A DNA stretch of 11,032 nt from Betaproteobacteria bacterium (GTDB taxonomy: Bacteria > Pseudomonadota > Gammaproteobacteria > Burkholderiales > Burkholderiaceae): NCBI GenBank assembly GCA_015654605.1, contig JAATGO010000044.1, forward strand, positions 1-11,032, in the 5' to 3' direction. A program made the position numbers and the translations under genes. How positions within the stretch are numbered: position 1 is the stretch's first letter; each line of letters starts with the position of its first letter. Below the pieces are notes generated by a model. It was given only the letters and a program-made list of their open reading frames with translations. It was not told the origin of the DNA and did no database searches. This document shows positions 1 to 7,196 of this stretch, one piece after another.

Positions 1-778
1 CAAAACTCTCTTGCTCAGCTTCAATACCAAGTAAACATAAAATTTCTCTGCGAATTGCAGAAAATTCTGATAAATCATGTGTCTTCTCGTGATGGGCAAG
101 ATTGAATTCCTTAAGCACCGTCGCTGGACGTGCGCTAAACACTAAAATCCGATCTGCTAAAAATAATGCCTCATCTACATCATGCGTCACCAACAATACC
201 GTTGGCGCAGATTGCTTACTCGTTGCAGTATCTTGCCCTACCCCCTGCCTAATTAATTGACGCAACGCATCCTGTAACGTCATTCTAGTCAACGCGTCCA
301 GTGCACCGAATGGTTCATCTAGCAGCAACACCTTTGGGCGTGAAATGAATGCACGTGCCAGTGCAGCACGTTGACGCATCCCTCCGGAAACCTGCTGCGG
401 ATAATAATTCTCGAAACCTCTTAGATTGACCTTCGCCAAACACTGACGCGCCTCAACTTCCGCCTCTTTTTTAGCCACCTTTTGAAATTCCAGAGCCAAT
501 GCCACATTTTGCAGCATGGTTAACCATGGGTACAGGGCATTTTCCTGAAACATCAGTGTTCTCTCTGGCGCGGGTCCCTGCACTGATTGTCCATCCGCCA
601 GCATCACTCCAGAATTTGGCATCTCCAAACCTGCGGCAATATGCAGCAAAGTTGATTTACCGCAACCTGATGGCCCTACCAAAGCAACCAGCTCCCCCGA
701 TGCAATTTCACGACTAAAGTCATTAATCACATGTAAGCCAGAAAAACTTTTCTGTATATTTTTAAAAGATAGCCGCAT
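1..778 (-). CDS. ABC transporter ATP-binding protein, nitrate/sulfonate/taurine type (SsuB/TauB-like), 3' end outside window
   Basis: This is the cytoplasmic ATPase of an importer of the nitrate/sulfonate/taurine family; substrate is not determinable here. I translated it from the ATG at 778-776; 259 codons run to the window edge without a stop, so the C-terminus is missing. Visible motifs in order are Walker [10 protein letters not shown] near residues 36-44, a Q-loop in LMFQENALYPWL, the signature VSGGMRQRA, Walker B VLLLDEPFGALD and the H-loop TVLLVTHDVDEA. The ALYPWLTMLQNV stretch after the Q-loop is typical of the SsuB/TauB/NrtD group. A Ser/Thr/Gln-rich insert of about 12 residues (GQDTATSKQSAP) sits just before the H-loop strand and is longer than usual. 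An AGGTAAG Shine-Dalgarno lies 5-6 nt before the start. Permease and binding-protein genes would be expected to the left, beyond the window. Family assignment is firm; substrate class is inference. Confidence 0.9.
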   Translation of the reverse strand, partial: MRLSFKNIQKSFSGLHVINDFSREIASGELVALVGPSGCGKSTLLHIAAGLEMPNSGVMLADGQSVQGPAPERTLMFQENALYPWLTMLQNVALALEFQKVAKKEAEVEARQCLAKVNLRGFENYYPQQVSGGMRQRAALARAFISRPKVLLLDEPFGALDALTRMTLQDALRQLIRQGVGQDTATSKQSAPTVLLVTHDVDEALFLADRILVFSARPATVLKEFNLAHHEKTHDLSEFSAIRREILCLLGIEAEQESF

Positions 779-794
779 CACTTACCTATATTGG

Positions 795-830
795 CGCGAG
801 GCAATAGCACTCCACACCCATTGCCCCGCA
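795..830 (-). promoter_or_regulatory. Leader hairpin of the ABC ATPase mRNA
   Basis: Arms 820-830 and 795-805 form an 11-bp stem with a 14-nt loop in minus-strand RNA. The two pairs that are not Watson-Crick are G-U wobbles in that RNA but would be A-C mismatches in plus-strand RNA, which argues for function in the ABC mRNA. It ends about 17 nt before the start codon, upstream of the Shine-Dalgarno, and no U-run follows, so it is not an intrinsic terminator. It may stabilise the 5' end or affect translation; role is inferred. Confidence 0.45.
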
Positions 831-835
831 CAGTA

Positions 836-870
836 TCTATATTGAAAACAACCATGCACTTTAATAAAGT
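836..870 (-). promoter_or_regulatory. Candidate promoter of the ABC ATPase gene with a 13-bp palindrome over the -35
   Basis: On the minus strand a weak -35 TTAAAG (864-859) and -10 TATAGA (841-836) are 17 bp apart, predicting a transcript start near 829. ACTTTAATAAAGT at 858-870 is a perfect palindrome around a central A and covers the -35, as expected for a repressor site. Both hexamers are poor consensus matches, so the call depends on spacing and on the leader hairpin beginning at the predicted start. Confidence 0.35.
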
Positions 871-926
871 AGAGTGAACTGTACTGAAGGCCATCATTCG
901 CTACAACAATTTTTACGCCCTATACT

Positions 927-943
927 TATACGAAATTCGCATA
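927..943. repeat. Imperfect 17-bp palindrome upstream of the ABC ATPase
   Basis: TATACGAAATTCGCATA reads as an inverted repeat with 7 of 8 arm positions matching around a central A. It lies about 150 bp upstream of the ABC ATPase start, in a 289-bp gap with no gene. It could be an upstream operator; no regulator is identified. Confidence 0.3.
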
Positions 944-966
944 TAGAACGAGATAATTTCTCAATA

Positions 967-989
967 GCAATGGCAATGGCAATGGCAAG
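967..989. repeat. Short tandem repeat, GCAATG, about 3.8 copies
   Basis: Three perfect GCAATG hexamers are followed by GCAAG, in the non-coding gap between the ABC ATPase and the SDR gene. Hexamer tracts can change length by slippage. It lies far from either start codon, so an effect on expression is doubtful. Confidence 0.7.
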
Positions 990-1026
990 TGATTAACATG
1001 AGCGCAAAATCCATGTCCCCTCTAAC

Positions 1027-1042
1027 AAAAAGGGACTATCCC
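1027..1042 (-). terminator. Weak possible terminator after the SDR gene
   Basis: On the minus strand GGGA-TAG-TCCC is followed directly by five T's, 26 nt past the SDR stop codon. The stem is only 4 bp, so this is at best a weak intrinsic terminator, proposed on position and the T-run. Confidence 0.3.
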
Positions 1043-1067
1043 CCTCCGAGCCAATATACTTGCCTCA

Positions 1068-1988
1068 TTAAACAGCATCATCCTTAGTGTTACCCTTCAC
1101 TACGTTTTCCAAGAAGTACTGTACTGTCGGATAACGCAGTCGCACACCCAACTCTTCCTGCAATCGGATATGACATAGTCGTCGGGATTCCGACATAAAC
1201 GACAACATTAAAGGGGAGACGATCTGTGCTAACTCGGTACGCGTTAACCGTGGGGGCAGGGGTAAAGCAAACGCGTTGGCAACCATATCAAAATAAGCTC
1301 CCATTTTCATGTCAGATTCGTCTACTGCATGATAAATACGTAGCGCACTCCCTCTGAAAAGAGCAACCTTGATGATATTGGCCAAATCATCTACATGAAT
1401 ATGATTGGTGTAAACATCCTCCTGTTCCTGCAAAGCAGGCATCTTTTTTTGCAAGCGCTCCAGCGGCAAGCGATTTTCCGCATAAATACCCGGTACGCGT
1501 AGGATCACCAACCTGCTCCCGGAACGCTTGGCCCAGCGGCGTAAAACGCTCTCGGCATCAATACGACGCTTGGCTCGTGCCTGCTGCGGATGTATCCTAC
1601 GCGTCTCATCGAACATTGCACCACCACAATCTCCATAGACGCCCGTTGTGCTGATATAAACCAAGGTGATTCTGTCAGGTAAAATAGCGGCCAGATTGCG
1701 GGTACGTGTATCTTTTTCGCCCACAGATGGTGGCGGTGCCAAGTGTACGACCATGGAAGCCAATCGCGCTAACCGTGCCAGACTAGCGGCTTGGTCGAGA
1801 TCTGCGACGATAGGCGTGGCACCAGCGTCACGCAGTGACGCACAACGCTGTTGACTACGGGTCACGGCAAACGTGCGAAACTGTGGCGTCACTAGTGGTA
1901 GCAAACGCATGCCAACATCACCACAGCCCAAAATGAGCAGGCGCGGCCTGCCTATTTTGTTATGTTTATATTGTTGTATCTTATTCAT
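1068..1988 (-). CDS. Atypical SDR / NAD-dependent epimerase-like protein
   Basis: This 306-residue protein has an N-terminal Rossmann fold: LLILGCGDVG at about residues 17-26 is the glycine-rich dinucleotide motif, followed by VTRS, which resembles an NADP-binding end of strand 2. LVYISTTGVYGD is the strand-5 region with the conserved Ser/Thr and YG. Where classical SDRs have YxxxK, this protein reads ARAKRRIDAE, with no tyrosine. It therefore belongs with the atypical YeeZ-like SDRs, whose substrate is unknown. I chose the ATG at 1988 because an upstream ATG at 2039 would extend deep into the divergent reductase gene and add residues unlike the family. No strong Shine-Dalgarno is visible. 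The gene is divergent from the reductase, with 12 bp between start codons, suggesting linked expression. Family is clear; reaction is unknown. Confidence 0.85.
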   Translation of the reverse strand: MNKIQQYKHNKIGRPRLLILGCGDVGMRLLPLVTPQFRTFAVTRSQQRCASLRDAGATPIVADLDQAASLARLARLASMVVHLAPPPSVGEKDTRTRNLAAILPDRITLVYISTTGVYGDCGGAMFDETRRIHPQQARAKRRIDAESVLRRWAKRSGSRLVILRVPGIYAENRLPLERLQKKMPALQEQEDVYTNHIHVDDLANIIKVALFRGSALRIYHAVDESDMKMGAYFDMVANAFALPLPPRLTRTELAQIVSPLMLSFMSESRRLCHIRLQEELGVRLRYPTVQYFLENVVKGNTKDDAV

Positions 1989-2000
1989 CAGCAGGATAAT
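1953..2000. promoter_or_regulatory. AT-rich divergent start region of SDR and reductase genes
   Basis: The stretch is markedly AT-rich and lies mostly inside the first codons of the SDR gene. TTGTTA at 1957-1962 is a possible -35 for the plus strand, but no good -10 lies at 16-18 bp. An AGGA at 1993-1996 is the Shine-Dalgarno for the reductase. Since only 12 bp separate the start codons, any promoter for one gene must overlap the other's coding region. Confidence 0.3.
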
Positions 2001-3032
2001 ATGAGTTTTCAGGTTACAGTTCAGCCCAGCGGGCACCAATTTGTTTGCGAAGTCGATGAAACCATCTTGAATGCCGCCATTCGCGCTGGCATTGGCTTAC
2101 CTTATGGCTGTAAAAATGGGGCCTGCAGCTCCTGCAAGGGCAAATTACTCTCAGGCACAATCACACACAAAACACATCAAAGTCGTGCCTTATCTGACAG
2201 CGAAGAAGCGCAGGGACTATCCCTGTTTTGCTGTGCCATTACCCATTCTGATGTCATCATTGAAGCGCGTGAAGTGCTCGGTGCCAGCGATTTTCCCGTC
2301 AAAAAAGTACCCGTGCGTGTTGCCAAGCTCGACAAAGTCGCCGACGACGTCATTATTATGTCATTACAACTCCCTGCTAACGATAAATTACAGTACAAAG
2401 CGGGGCAATATGTCGAATTCCTGCTGCGTGATGGCAAGCGCCGCAGTTATAGTATGGCCAATGCTCCGCATACCGATACCCTATTAACCCTCCATATCCG
2501 CCATATGCCTGGAGGCTTATTTACGGATCAAGTGTTTACAACGCTCAAAGAACGCGACATCCTGCGCTTTGAAGGGCCTCTAGGAACATTTTTCCTACGT
2601 GAAGACTCTGATAAACCGATCATCTTACTGGCCTCCGGCACTGGATTTGCTCCTATCAAAGCCATTATTGAACAACTTGAACACAGCCAATCACAGCGTC
2701 CCATCAGCCTTTACTGGGGAGGCCGCCGTCCACGGGACTTGTATATGCACGCGCTATGCCAATCCTGGGAGCACAATTTGCCGAACTTTACCTACGTACC
2801 AGTGATTTCAGAGGCACAAGCTGAGGATAACTGGACAGGCCGTACCGGGTTCGTGCACCAAGCCGTTATGGTAGATCACCCAGACCTCTCACACTACCAG
2901 GTATATGCCTGTGGAGCACCGGTCATGGTCGATGCTGCACAGCGTGAATTTACTTCCACGTGTGTCCTGCCCTCAGAGGAATTTTATGCAGACTCATTTA
3001 CCTCAGCTGCCGATTTATCCAATCCAGCCTGA
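2001..3032 (+). CDS. 2Fe-2S/FAD NAD(P)H reductase, CDP-6-deoxy-delta-3,4-glucoseen reductase (AscD)-like
   Basis: A soluble electron-transfer protein of 343 residues that passes electrons from NAD(P)H through FAD to a plant-type [2Fe-2S] cluster and on to a partner oxidoreductase. The N-terminal ferredoxin domain has C37, C42 and C45 (GCKNGACSSCKG) and the fourth ligand at C77 or C78 (LFCCA). The FAD domain shows RRSYSMAN and GGLFTDQVF; the NAD domain shows LLASGTGFAPIKAI, then VYACGAPVMVDAA and the C-terminal EEFYADSF. Length and domain order match AscD and phenol-hydroxylase reductases. The ATG at 2001 has AGGA 4 nt upstream; an earlier in-frame ATG at 1962 lies within the divergent SDR gene and is unlikely. 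No CDP-sugar dehydratase or hydroxylase is nearby, so the AscD name describes homology and the true partner is unknown. Confidence 0.9.
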   Translation: MSFQVTVQPSGHQFVCEVDETILNAAIRAGIGLPYGCKNGACSSCKGKLLSGTITHKTHQSRALSDSEEAQGLSLFCCAITHSDVIIEAREVLGASDFPVKKVPVRVAKLDKVADDVIIMSLQLPANDKLQYKAGQYVEFLLRDGKRRSYSMANAPHTDTLLTLHIRHMPGGLFTDQVFTTLKERDILRFEGPLGTFFLREDSDKPIILLASGTGFAPIKAIIEQLEHSQSQRPISLYWGGRRPRDLYMHALCQSWEHNLPNFTYVPVISEAQAEDNWTGRTGFVHQAVMVDHPDLSHYQVYACGAPVMVDAAQREFTSTCVLPSEEFYADSFTSAADLSNPA

Positions 3033-3038
3033 AGGGAT

Positions 3039-3216
3039 GTTGCATGTCTGCCCTCGTTGATACACTCTCAATGCCAATAAATTTTGACGCGTCGCGCAAA
3101 ACGTCCTAATATTGGGCGCATGATGAAAATGCAATCAACCAATATATTCGTCTTGCGACGTCGTAGCCAACTGTAAGTGGGCTTTGCCGTGTCCGTGAGT
3201 CAACAAATCGCGTAAC
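3039..3216 (+). ncRNA. 6S-like structured RNA candidate
   Basis: By hand this gap folds like 6S RNA. A closing stem pairs 3056-3065 with 3195-3204 (9 of 10 positions including one G-U), extended by 3039-3046 with 3209-3216 (7 of 8). The 5' side then opens into a single-stranded bubble (3066-3086). The 3' side of the bubble carries a hairpin at 3165-3183 (7 bp, one mismatch, triloop). The terminal arm pairs 3087-3095 with 3155-3164 (one bulge), 3109-3115 with 3139-3145, and 3118-3121 with 3129-3132. About 178 nt, a large central bubble and a long irregular hairpin match 6S (SsrS), which sequesters sigma-70 RNA polymerase. No convincing promoter was found, and the outermost stem competes with the terminator at 3214. 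An attenuator for the downstream transaminase or another sRNA remains possible; ends are approximate. Confidence 0.5.
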
Positions 3217-3240
3217 CACAGGCAAACCCTGTGGTTTTTT
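3214..3240 (+). terminator. Strong intrinsic terminator
   Basis: AACCACAGG pairs perfectly with CCTGTGGTT (9 bp) around the loop CAAAC. A T-run begins within the descending arm and extends to 3240. It ends transcription from the reductase gene and/or the 6S-like RNA, and separates them from the transaminase starting 66 bp downstream. Confidence 0.9.
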
Positions 3241-3306
3241 ATTGTCATACAGAATACCAAATATCATTCCCCCGTTCTCTATTTATTGCCTAGCAGGAGC
3301 CTCTCA

Positions 3307-4509
3307 ATGGAATTCAAGCAATTCGACATTAATGCACTCATGTATATCACCAATCGCCCTGACCTCGTATTCACAGAAGGTAGCGGCATGTGGATGACAG
3401 ATCACACGGGCAAACGTTATCTGGATTACCTACAAGGGTGGGCAGTCAATGCACTGGGACACTCGCCACAAGTGATACAGGATGCGCTCACAGCGCAAGC
3501 AAAAAAACTGATTAACCCCTCACCTGCTTTTTATAATGCACCGTCAATCGAACTTGCAACATTATTGACAGAACACTCCGTATTTGATCGCGTCTTTTTT
3601 GCAAACAGCGGCGCAGAGGCCAATGAAGGTGCCATCAAACTGGCACGTAAATGGGGCAAACAACATAAAAATGCTGAGGGTGGCAATCGCTTTGAAATTA
3701 TCACTTTCGATCATAGTTTCCATGGACGTACCATTGCCACCATGTCAGCCAGTGGTAAAGATGGTTGGGATACCATGTTTGCACCACAGGTTCCCGGCTT
3801 CCTTAAAGCGGATCTGAATGATCTGGCCAGTGTCGAACGCCTCATCACAAAAAATACCGTCGCTGTGATGCTGGAGCCAGTACAAGGTGAAGGAGGTGTC
3901 ATCCCTGCTACCCGTGAATTCATGCAAGGACTACGCAAATTGACCAAACAGGCCAACCTCCTGTTGATCGTTGACGAAGTGCAATCTGGAATTGGCCGTA
4001 CTGGTGAACTATTTGCTTATCAACTATCAAACATCGAACCTGACATCATGACGCTAGGAAAAGGAATTGGTGGTGGCGTACCGCTAGCGGCACTGCTGGC
4101 ACGAGAAGACATTGCCTGTTTTGAAGCGGGAGAACAAGGCGGAACCTATAATGGGAATCCACTCATGACCGCTGTCGGTGTAGCCGTCATCAAAGAACTA
4201 CTGCGCCCAGGTTTTCTGGATACCGTCAAGGAACGAGGTCGTTATTTAAGCACGCAATTACATAGTTTGGTCAACAAACACGGCCTCGAAGGTGAACGTG
4301 GTGAAGGATTGCTACGCGCGCTGCAACTTGGCAAAGATATTGGCCCGCAAATCGTCGATATAGCACGCAACCTGAACCCCGTTGGACTGTTACTCAATTC
4401 TCCACGCCCCAACCTGTTACGCTTTATGCCAGCGCTAAATATCACCCAAGAGGAAATCGATCAGATGATAGCCATGCTGTCGGATATTTTAGAAAAGCTG
4501 AAGCATTGA
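3307..4509 (+). CDS. argD: Acetylornithine/succinyldiaminopimelate-type aminotransferase (class III, PLP)
   Basis: A 400-residue cytoplasmic class-III aminotransferase, the usual length for ArgD. ArgD interconverts N-acetylornithine and N-acetylglutamate semialdehyde in arginine synthesis and often also serves as DapC in lysine synthesis. Visible features are NSGAEAN at about 100-106 (PLP phosphate binding), FDHSFHGRT (aromatic/His stacking region), [12 protein letters not shown] with the pyridine-N-binding Asp at 223, LGKGIGGG with the Schiff-base Lys at 252, and GGTYNGNPL. The ATG at 3307 has an AGGAG 7 nt upstream; a TTG at 3286 is in frame but has no comparable site. It begins 66 bp after a strong terminator, so it has its own promoter or depends on read-through. 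Related enzymes acting on ornithine, 4-aminobutyrate or succinylornithine share these motifs, so the ArgD assignment is probable, not certain. Confidence 0.8.
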   Translation: MEFKQFDINALMYITNRPDLVFTEGSGMWMTDHTGKRYLDYLQGWAVNALGHSPQVIQDALTAQAKKLINPSPAFYNAPSIELATLLTEHSVFDRVFFANSGAEANEGAIKLARKWGKQHKNAEGGNRFEIITFDHSFHGRTIATMSASGKDGWDTMFAPQVPGFLKADLNDLASVERLITKNTVAVMLEPVQGEGGVIPATREFMQGLRKLTKQANLLLIVDEVQSGIGRTGELFAYQLSNIEPDIMTLGKGIGGGVPLAALLAREDIACFEAGEQGGTYNGNPLMTAVGVAVIKELLRPGFLDTVKERGRYLSTQLHSLVNKHGLEGERGEGLLRALQLGKDIGPQIVDIARNLNPVGLLLNSPRPNLLRFMPALNITQEEIDQMIAMLSDILEKLKH

Positions 4510-4554
4510 ACCACAATATCAAGCTCAAACATCAATACTAGAGTACAAATACCG

Positions 4555-4582
4555 TTGCTATGGATATATTTGATATTACGAT
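4555..4582 (+). promoter_or_regulatory. Candidate sigma-70 promoter of the lipoprotein gene
   Basis: TTGCTA (4555-4560) and TACGAT (4577-4582) are 16 bp apart, each matching consensus at 4 positions. The predicted start near 4589 lies just before the Shine-Dalgarno at 4601-4606. This supports translation from the ATG at 4611, since upstream in-frame ATGs (4560, 4581) would fall within the promoter. Confidence 0.35.
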
Positions 4583-4610
4583 GATAAAGGACAAATCCGA
4601 AGAGAGAAAT

Positions 4611-5141
4611 ATGCCAAAAAATGACTGGCAGTTCCTCTTCATTCCACCATGGTTCGTCGCCAGTATTCTGGTGCTATTACTCGCCGCCTGCGGTAGTGTT
4701 TCACAACAGGAGGCTTCCTGGGAACCTCCAATCAGCTCTGTTGAACGCTCACAACAAGCCATCGACCATGGCAATGAAATTAGTATCTATGCAGTAGGAC
4801 TTATTGGAACAGGATATCGTTTTGGTGGGAAAAATCCTGAGGCCGGCCTCGATTGCAGTGGAATGGTGAGTTACATCTTTAATCGTGCTGCTAACATGAA
4901 ATTAACAGGGAGTGCGGCTGATATTGCCCGTAAAGGAAGACGAATCAACCGCGCTAACTTATACCCGGGAGATTTGGTATTTTTTAATACGCAGCACAAA
5001 CCATTCTCACATGTCGGTATTTACATTGGAGGAGGACGCTTTATCCATGCACCCTCCACTAATGGTTCAGTGCGGATCGCTCGTTTAGATAATCCTTACT
5101 TTGCTAAACGTTTTGAAATGGCACGGGCTTATTTTAACTAA
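4611..5141 (+). CDS. NlpC/P60 (C40) family lipoprotein peptidase
   Basis: A 176-residue envelope protein predicted to cleave peptidoglycan stem peptides. From the ATG at 4611 it has a lipoprotein signal: a short polar start, a hydrophobic stretch (about residues 8-24) and lipobox LAAC with the lipidated Cys at 27. Gly at +2, not Asp, predicts outer-membrane sorting. The C40 domain follows: GYRFGG at 68-73, catalytic C82 in LDCSGM, H134 in SHVGIYIGGG, and the third polar residue H146 in FIHAPS. The start at 4611 has a GAGAG site about 4 nt upstream; in-frame ATGs at 4560 and 4581 lack one and would bury the signal behind a charged extension. Size matches Spr/NlpC-like endopeptidases. It lies 101 bp after the transaminase and converges with the GntR gene. 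The family is clear; the exact peptide bond cut is not. Confidence 0.9.
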   Translation: MPKNDWQFLFIPPWFVASILVLLLAACGSVSQQEASWEPPISSVERSQQAIDHGNEISIYAVGLIGTGYRFGGKNPEAGLDCSGMVSYIFNRAANMKLTGSAADIARKGRRINRANLYPGDLVFFNTQHKPFSHVGIYIGGGRFIHAPSTNGSVRIARLDNPYFAKRFEMARAYFN

Positions 5142-5196
5142 ATGCAGATTTACATACTCAAGAATTAACATACATATCTACTAAAAATCATTCTTC

Positions 5197-5985
5197 CTAT
5201 TTAGATTTCTTGAGAATATTGCGATGATGGTTTTTTTTCGTGACGGAATGATCTAATGTTTTTTTCTTGCTTCCTAATGCTGGAGTTCCTTCTGCCAAAT
5301 TAGCACTATAACGCTTGAATGAAATTGTCATATGGCGCTGCATGGCAAGACGTGCCTGCTCAGGAGCTCTAGCACGCAAAGCATTCAATATACGCAGGTG
5401 TTCTGCTACTGCCGCATTCCATACAGTCTGATTATCAAAATGACTGTGTAGCCGATTAAATAATGGTCCCAGGCGCGCATCGAATAATTGTGTCACTAGC
5501 CCCACCAACACACTATTTCCCGTAGCCTGTGCCACCTTGATATGAAATAACCTGTCTGCCTGCAATGGATTAATACCAGCATTGGTATTAGCAACCATCA
5601 TCTCGAATGCCTCCTCAATTGCACCCATATCTGTTTTTTTCGCATGACGGGCAGCTGCTGCTGCCACTTCTCCCTCCAACATTCCCCTGGCTCGAATCAG
5701 TTCCAATGGACCTTCTTCACTGGACAAATCAATTTCACCTTCCACCAATGAAGATGATGGACAAACATAAATGCCAGATCCCATACGTACTTCAATGTAA
5801 CCTTCCACTTCCAATGCAATCAGTGCTTCCCGCAATGATGGCCGGCTTACTCCCAACTGTATTGCCAAATCACGTTCTGATGGTAATCGTGAGCCAACCG
5901 GAAACTCTCCCGTCACAATCAGCATGCGTAATTGGTCACTAATCTGACGATAAAGACGTTGTGATGCAATCACTTCAATAGGCAT
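5197..5985 (-). CDS. GntR-family regulator, FadR/FCD subfamily
   Basis: A 262-residue DNA-binding repressor-type protein. Residues 1-75 form the GntR winged helix, with LPSERDLAIQLGVSRPSLRE as helix-turn-helix and GSGIYV closing the wing. The FCD effector domain fills about 95-230 and keeps putative metal/ligand residues: D144 and H148 (DRLFH), a His in AEHLRIL and a His in MQRHM. FCD regulators of this kind sense carboxylic or sugar acids. The last 25 residues form a Lys/His-rich tail (KKKTLDHSVTKKNHHRN) beyond the usual domain end, which is unusual. The ATG at 5985 has a GGA site about 5 nt upstream. It follows the Ldh2 gene on the same strand after 152 bp and most likely controls this locus through the operator-like repeat at 7477-7517. 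The effector, perhaps the substrate or its 2-keto-3-deoxy product, is inferred. Confidence 0.9.
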   Translation of the reverse strand: MPIEVIASQRLYRQISDQLRMLIVTGEFPVGSRLPSERDLAIQLGVSRPSLREALIALEVEGYIEVRMGSGIYVCPSSSLVEGEIDLSSEEGPLELIRARGMLEGEVAAAAARHAKKTDMGAIEEAFEMMVANTNAGINPLQADRLFHIKVAQATGNSVLVGLVTQLFDARLGPLFNRLHSHFDNQTVWNAAVAEHLRILNALRARAPEQARLAMQRHMTISFKRYSANLAEGTPALGSKKKTLDHSVTKKNHHRNILKKSK

Positions 5986-6018
5986 ACATCCATTCCACTA
6001 AAATTGATTATCTTTCTT

Positions 6019-6042
6019 GGCGATGGATGACATACCATTGCC
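6019..6042. repeat. Inverted repeat just upstream of the GntR gene
   Basis: GGCGATGG and CCATTGCC match at 7 of 8 positions around an 8-bp spacer and end 34 bp before the regulator's start codon. The location suits an autoregulatory site, but it does not contain the operator core seen at 7488-7498. Confidence 0.3.
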
Positions 6043-6049
6043 CGCATCA

Positions 6050-6067
6050 ATAACACGACATAACACG
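6050..6067. repeat. Decamer-spaced direct repeat ATAACACG
   Basis: Two exact copies of ATAACACG (6050-6057, 6060-6067) are 10 bp apart, one helical turn, in the 152-bp gap between the Ldh2 and GntR genes. Such spacing suits cooperative protein binding. No convincing promoter was found in this gap. Confidence 0.4.
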
Positions 6068-6137
6068 CTATATTTATCGTTGTGCTTGTTTATGTTGTCC
6101 CCTATGTAAACACACATCCGCACATCACTATAAACAA

Positions 6138-7196
6138 CTAGATCACCTCAGGATAAGGCACACCATATTTCTTTGCACACTCGCGCAGTGCAGGAGGAAT
6201 ACTCGGATGAAGAAAAACGCCCTCCTGTAATTGCTGCGCACGACGTGTCATACCTCGATCTCCAGGCATTCTTACCTGCTCAGTCCCAGGCCGAGGTGGA
6301 TTATGACGACAGGCATCCGCAATCCAGTCCATCTGTCGTACAAAAGCGTCCTCTCCGCCAAATGCGATAGGATCATACAATGACATAAACACCGAAGCTC
6401 CCCATCCAGTTGGATGGTCAGCACGACCATAACCAGATAGTCCGGCAGTGAGTGCTTCAATCAACAACGCCAAACCAAATCCCTTATGTCCTGCAGATAA
6501 ACCACCCAACGGTAAAATGGTTCCAGGAGGATTCTCTGCTAACACTCCTGGATTCCGGCTTGGATACCCATTTGCATCAAGCATCCATTCTTCCTCAAAC
6601 TGTTGTCCTGCTTTGTGCAACCGGTTGCTCATTCCATTCGTCGTGATTGATGCAGATATATCGACTAAAAATGGTGTTGCTGAAGTTGGTATGCCCACAG
6701 CAATTGGATTTGGTGTAAAAACAGCACGTGTGCCACCAAAAGGTGCCACACTAGCTACCGATGGATCTGAGCTAGATAGGATTAGCAGAAAACCGGCTTC
6801 AGTCGCTCGTAGCAAATACGCAGCTAGACAGGCGATGTGATGGCTATGATGAATAACTAGAGAAGCAGTCCCATATTCTCGCGCACGTGGTATTAATGCA
6901 TCGATCCCTTTATGTACCAACCATGGCCCAGGCAATCGTTTCCCATCCCAGACCATTGCTGCCGGTCGATCAGAGATTACTTTCGGTTCACCTGATGTCG
7001 ACATCGTTCCTTTCTCAATCTCGGTGATATAAGGAATAAGTAATGCCAAGCCATGCGTATCATGTCCAAGCAAATCGCCATCGATCAAGGTACCGGCAAC
7101 TACTGTTGCCTGCTCTTTTGATAATCCGGCTTTCTGCAATAATTGTTGCGCGAATTCAGTCAATGCAGAAACCAAAAATCGTTCAGATGAAGCCAT
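6138..7196 (-). CDS. Ldh2/YiaK-type NAD(P)-dependent 2-hydroxyacid dehydrogenase
   Basis: A 352-residue cytoplasmic oxidoreductase of the malate/L-lactate dehydrogenase 2 family (AllD, YiaK, ComC, DpkA relatives), which interconverts 2-keto and 2-hydroxy acids and is unrelated to classical Rossmann LDH. Family marks are GHDTHGLALL with H48, HHSHHIACLAAY with the probable catalytic H120, TPNPIAVGIPT, LVDISASITTNG, GHKGFGLALLIEALTAGLSG, and the C-terminal VRMPGDRG. The more common SNHFG appears here as SHHIA, which marks a subgroup. The ATG at 7196 has a near-perfect GAGGAG 8 nt upstream. An 18-bp inverted repeat overlaps the start codon and could hide it in the mRNA. It is transcribed away from the dehydratase and followed by the GntR gene. 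Expected job: reduce or oxidise a sugar-acid intermediate; substrate and cofactor cannot be read from sequence. Confidence 0.88.
   Translation of the reverse strand: MASSERFLVSALTEFAQQLLQKAGLSKEQATVVAGTLIDGDLLGHDTHGLALLIPYITEIEKGTMSTSGEPKVISDRPAAMVWDGKRLPGPWLVHKGIDALIPRAREYGTASLVIHHSHHIACLAAYLLRATEAGFLLILSSSDPSVASVAPFGGTRAVFTPNPIAVGIPTSATPFLVDISASITTNGMSNRLHKAGQQFEEEWMLDANGYPSRNPGVLAENPPGTILPLGGLSAGHKGFGLALLIEALTAGLSGYGRADHPTGWGASVFMSLYDPIAFGGEDAFVRQMDWIADACRHNPPRPGTEQVRMPGDRGMTRRAQQLQEGVFLHPSIPPALRECAKKYGVPYPEVI

Noticed and set aside
499..717. 72-codon plus-strand frame
   Set aside because: It is the antisense shadow of the ABC ATPase, whose Walker A, signature and Walker B motifs are intact on the minus strand.
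2214..2224. GGGACTATCCC repeat of the word at 1032-1042
   Set aside because: It lies inside the reductase coding sequence; a short shared word of this kind is likely chance.
3286..3306. Upstream TTG start adding seven residues to the transaminase
   Set aside because: The ATG at 3307 has an ideal AGGAG at 7 nt, and the extra residues would include the Shine-Dalgarno itself.
5157..5214. CTCAAGAA/TTCTTGAG inverted repeat between the converging lipoprotein and GntR genes
   Set aside because: Considered as a shared terminator, but the 42-nt loop is too long and no T-run directly follows the arm.
5231..5238. Run of eight T's after the lipoprotein gene
   Set aside because: No stable hairpin precedes it and it encodes the lysine-rich tail of the GntR protein on the other strand.
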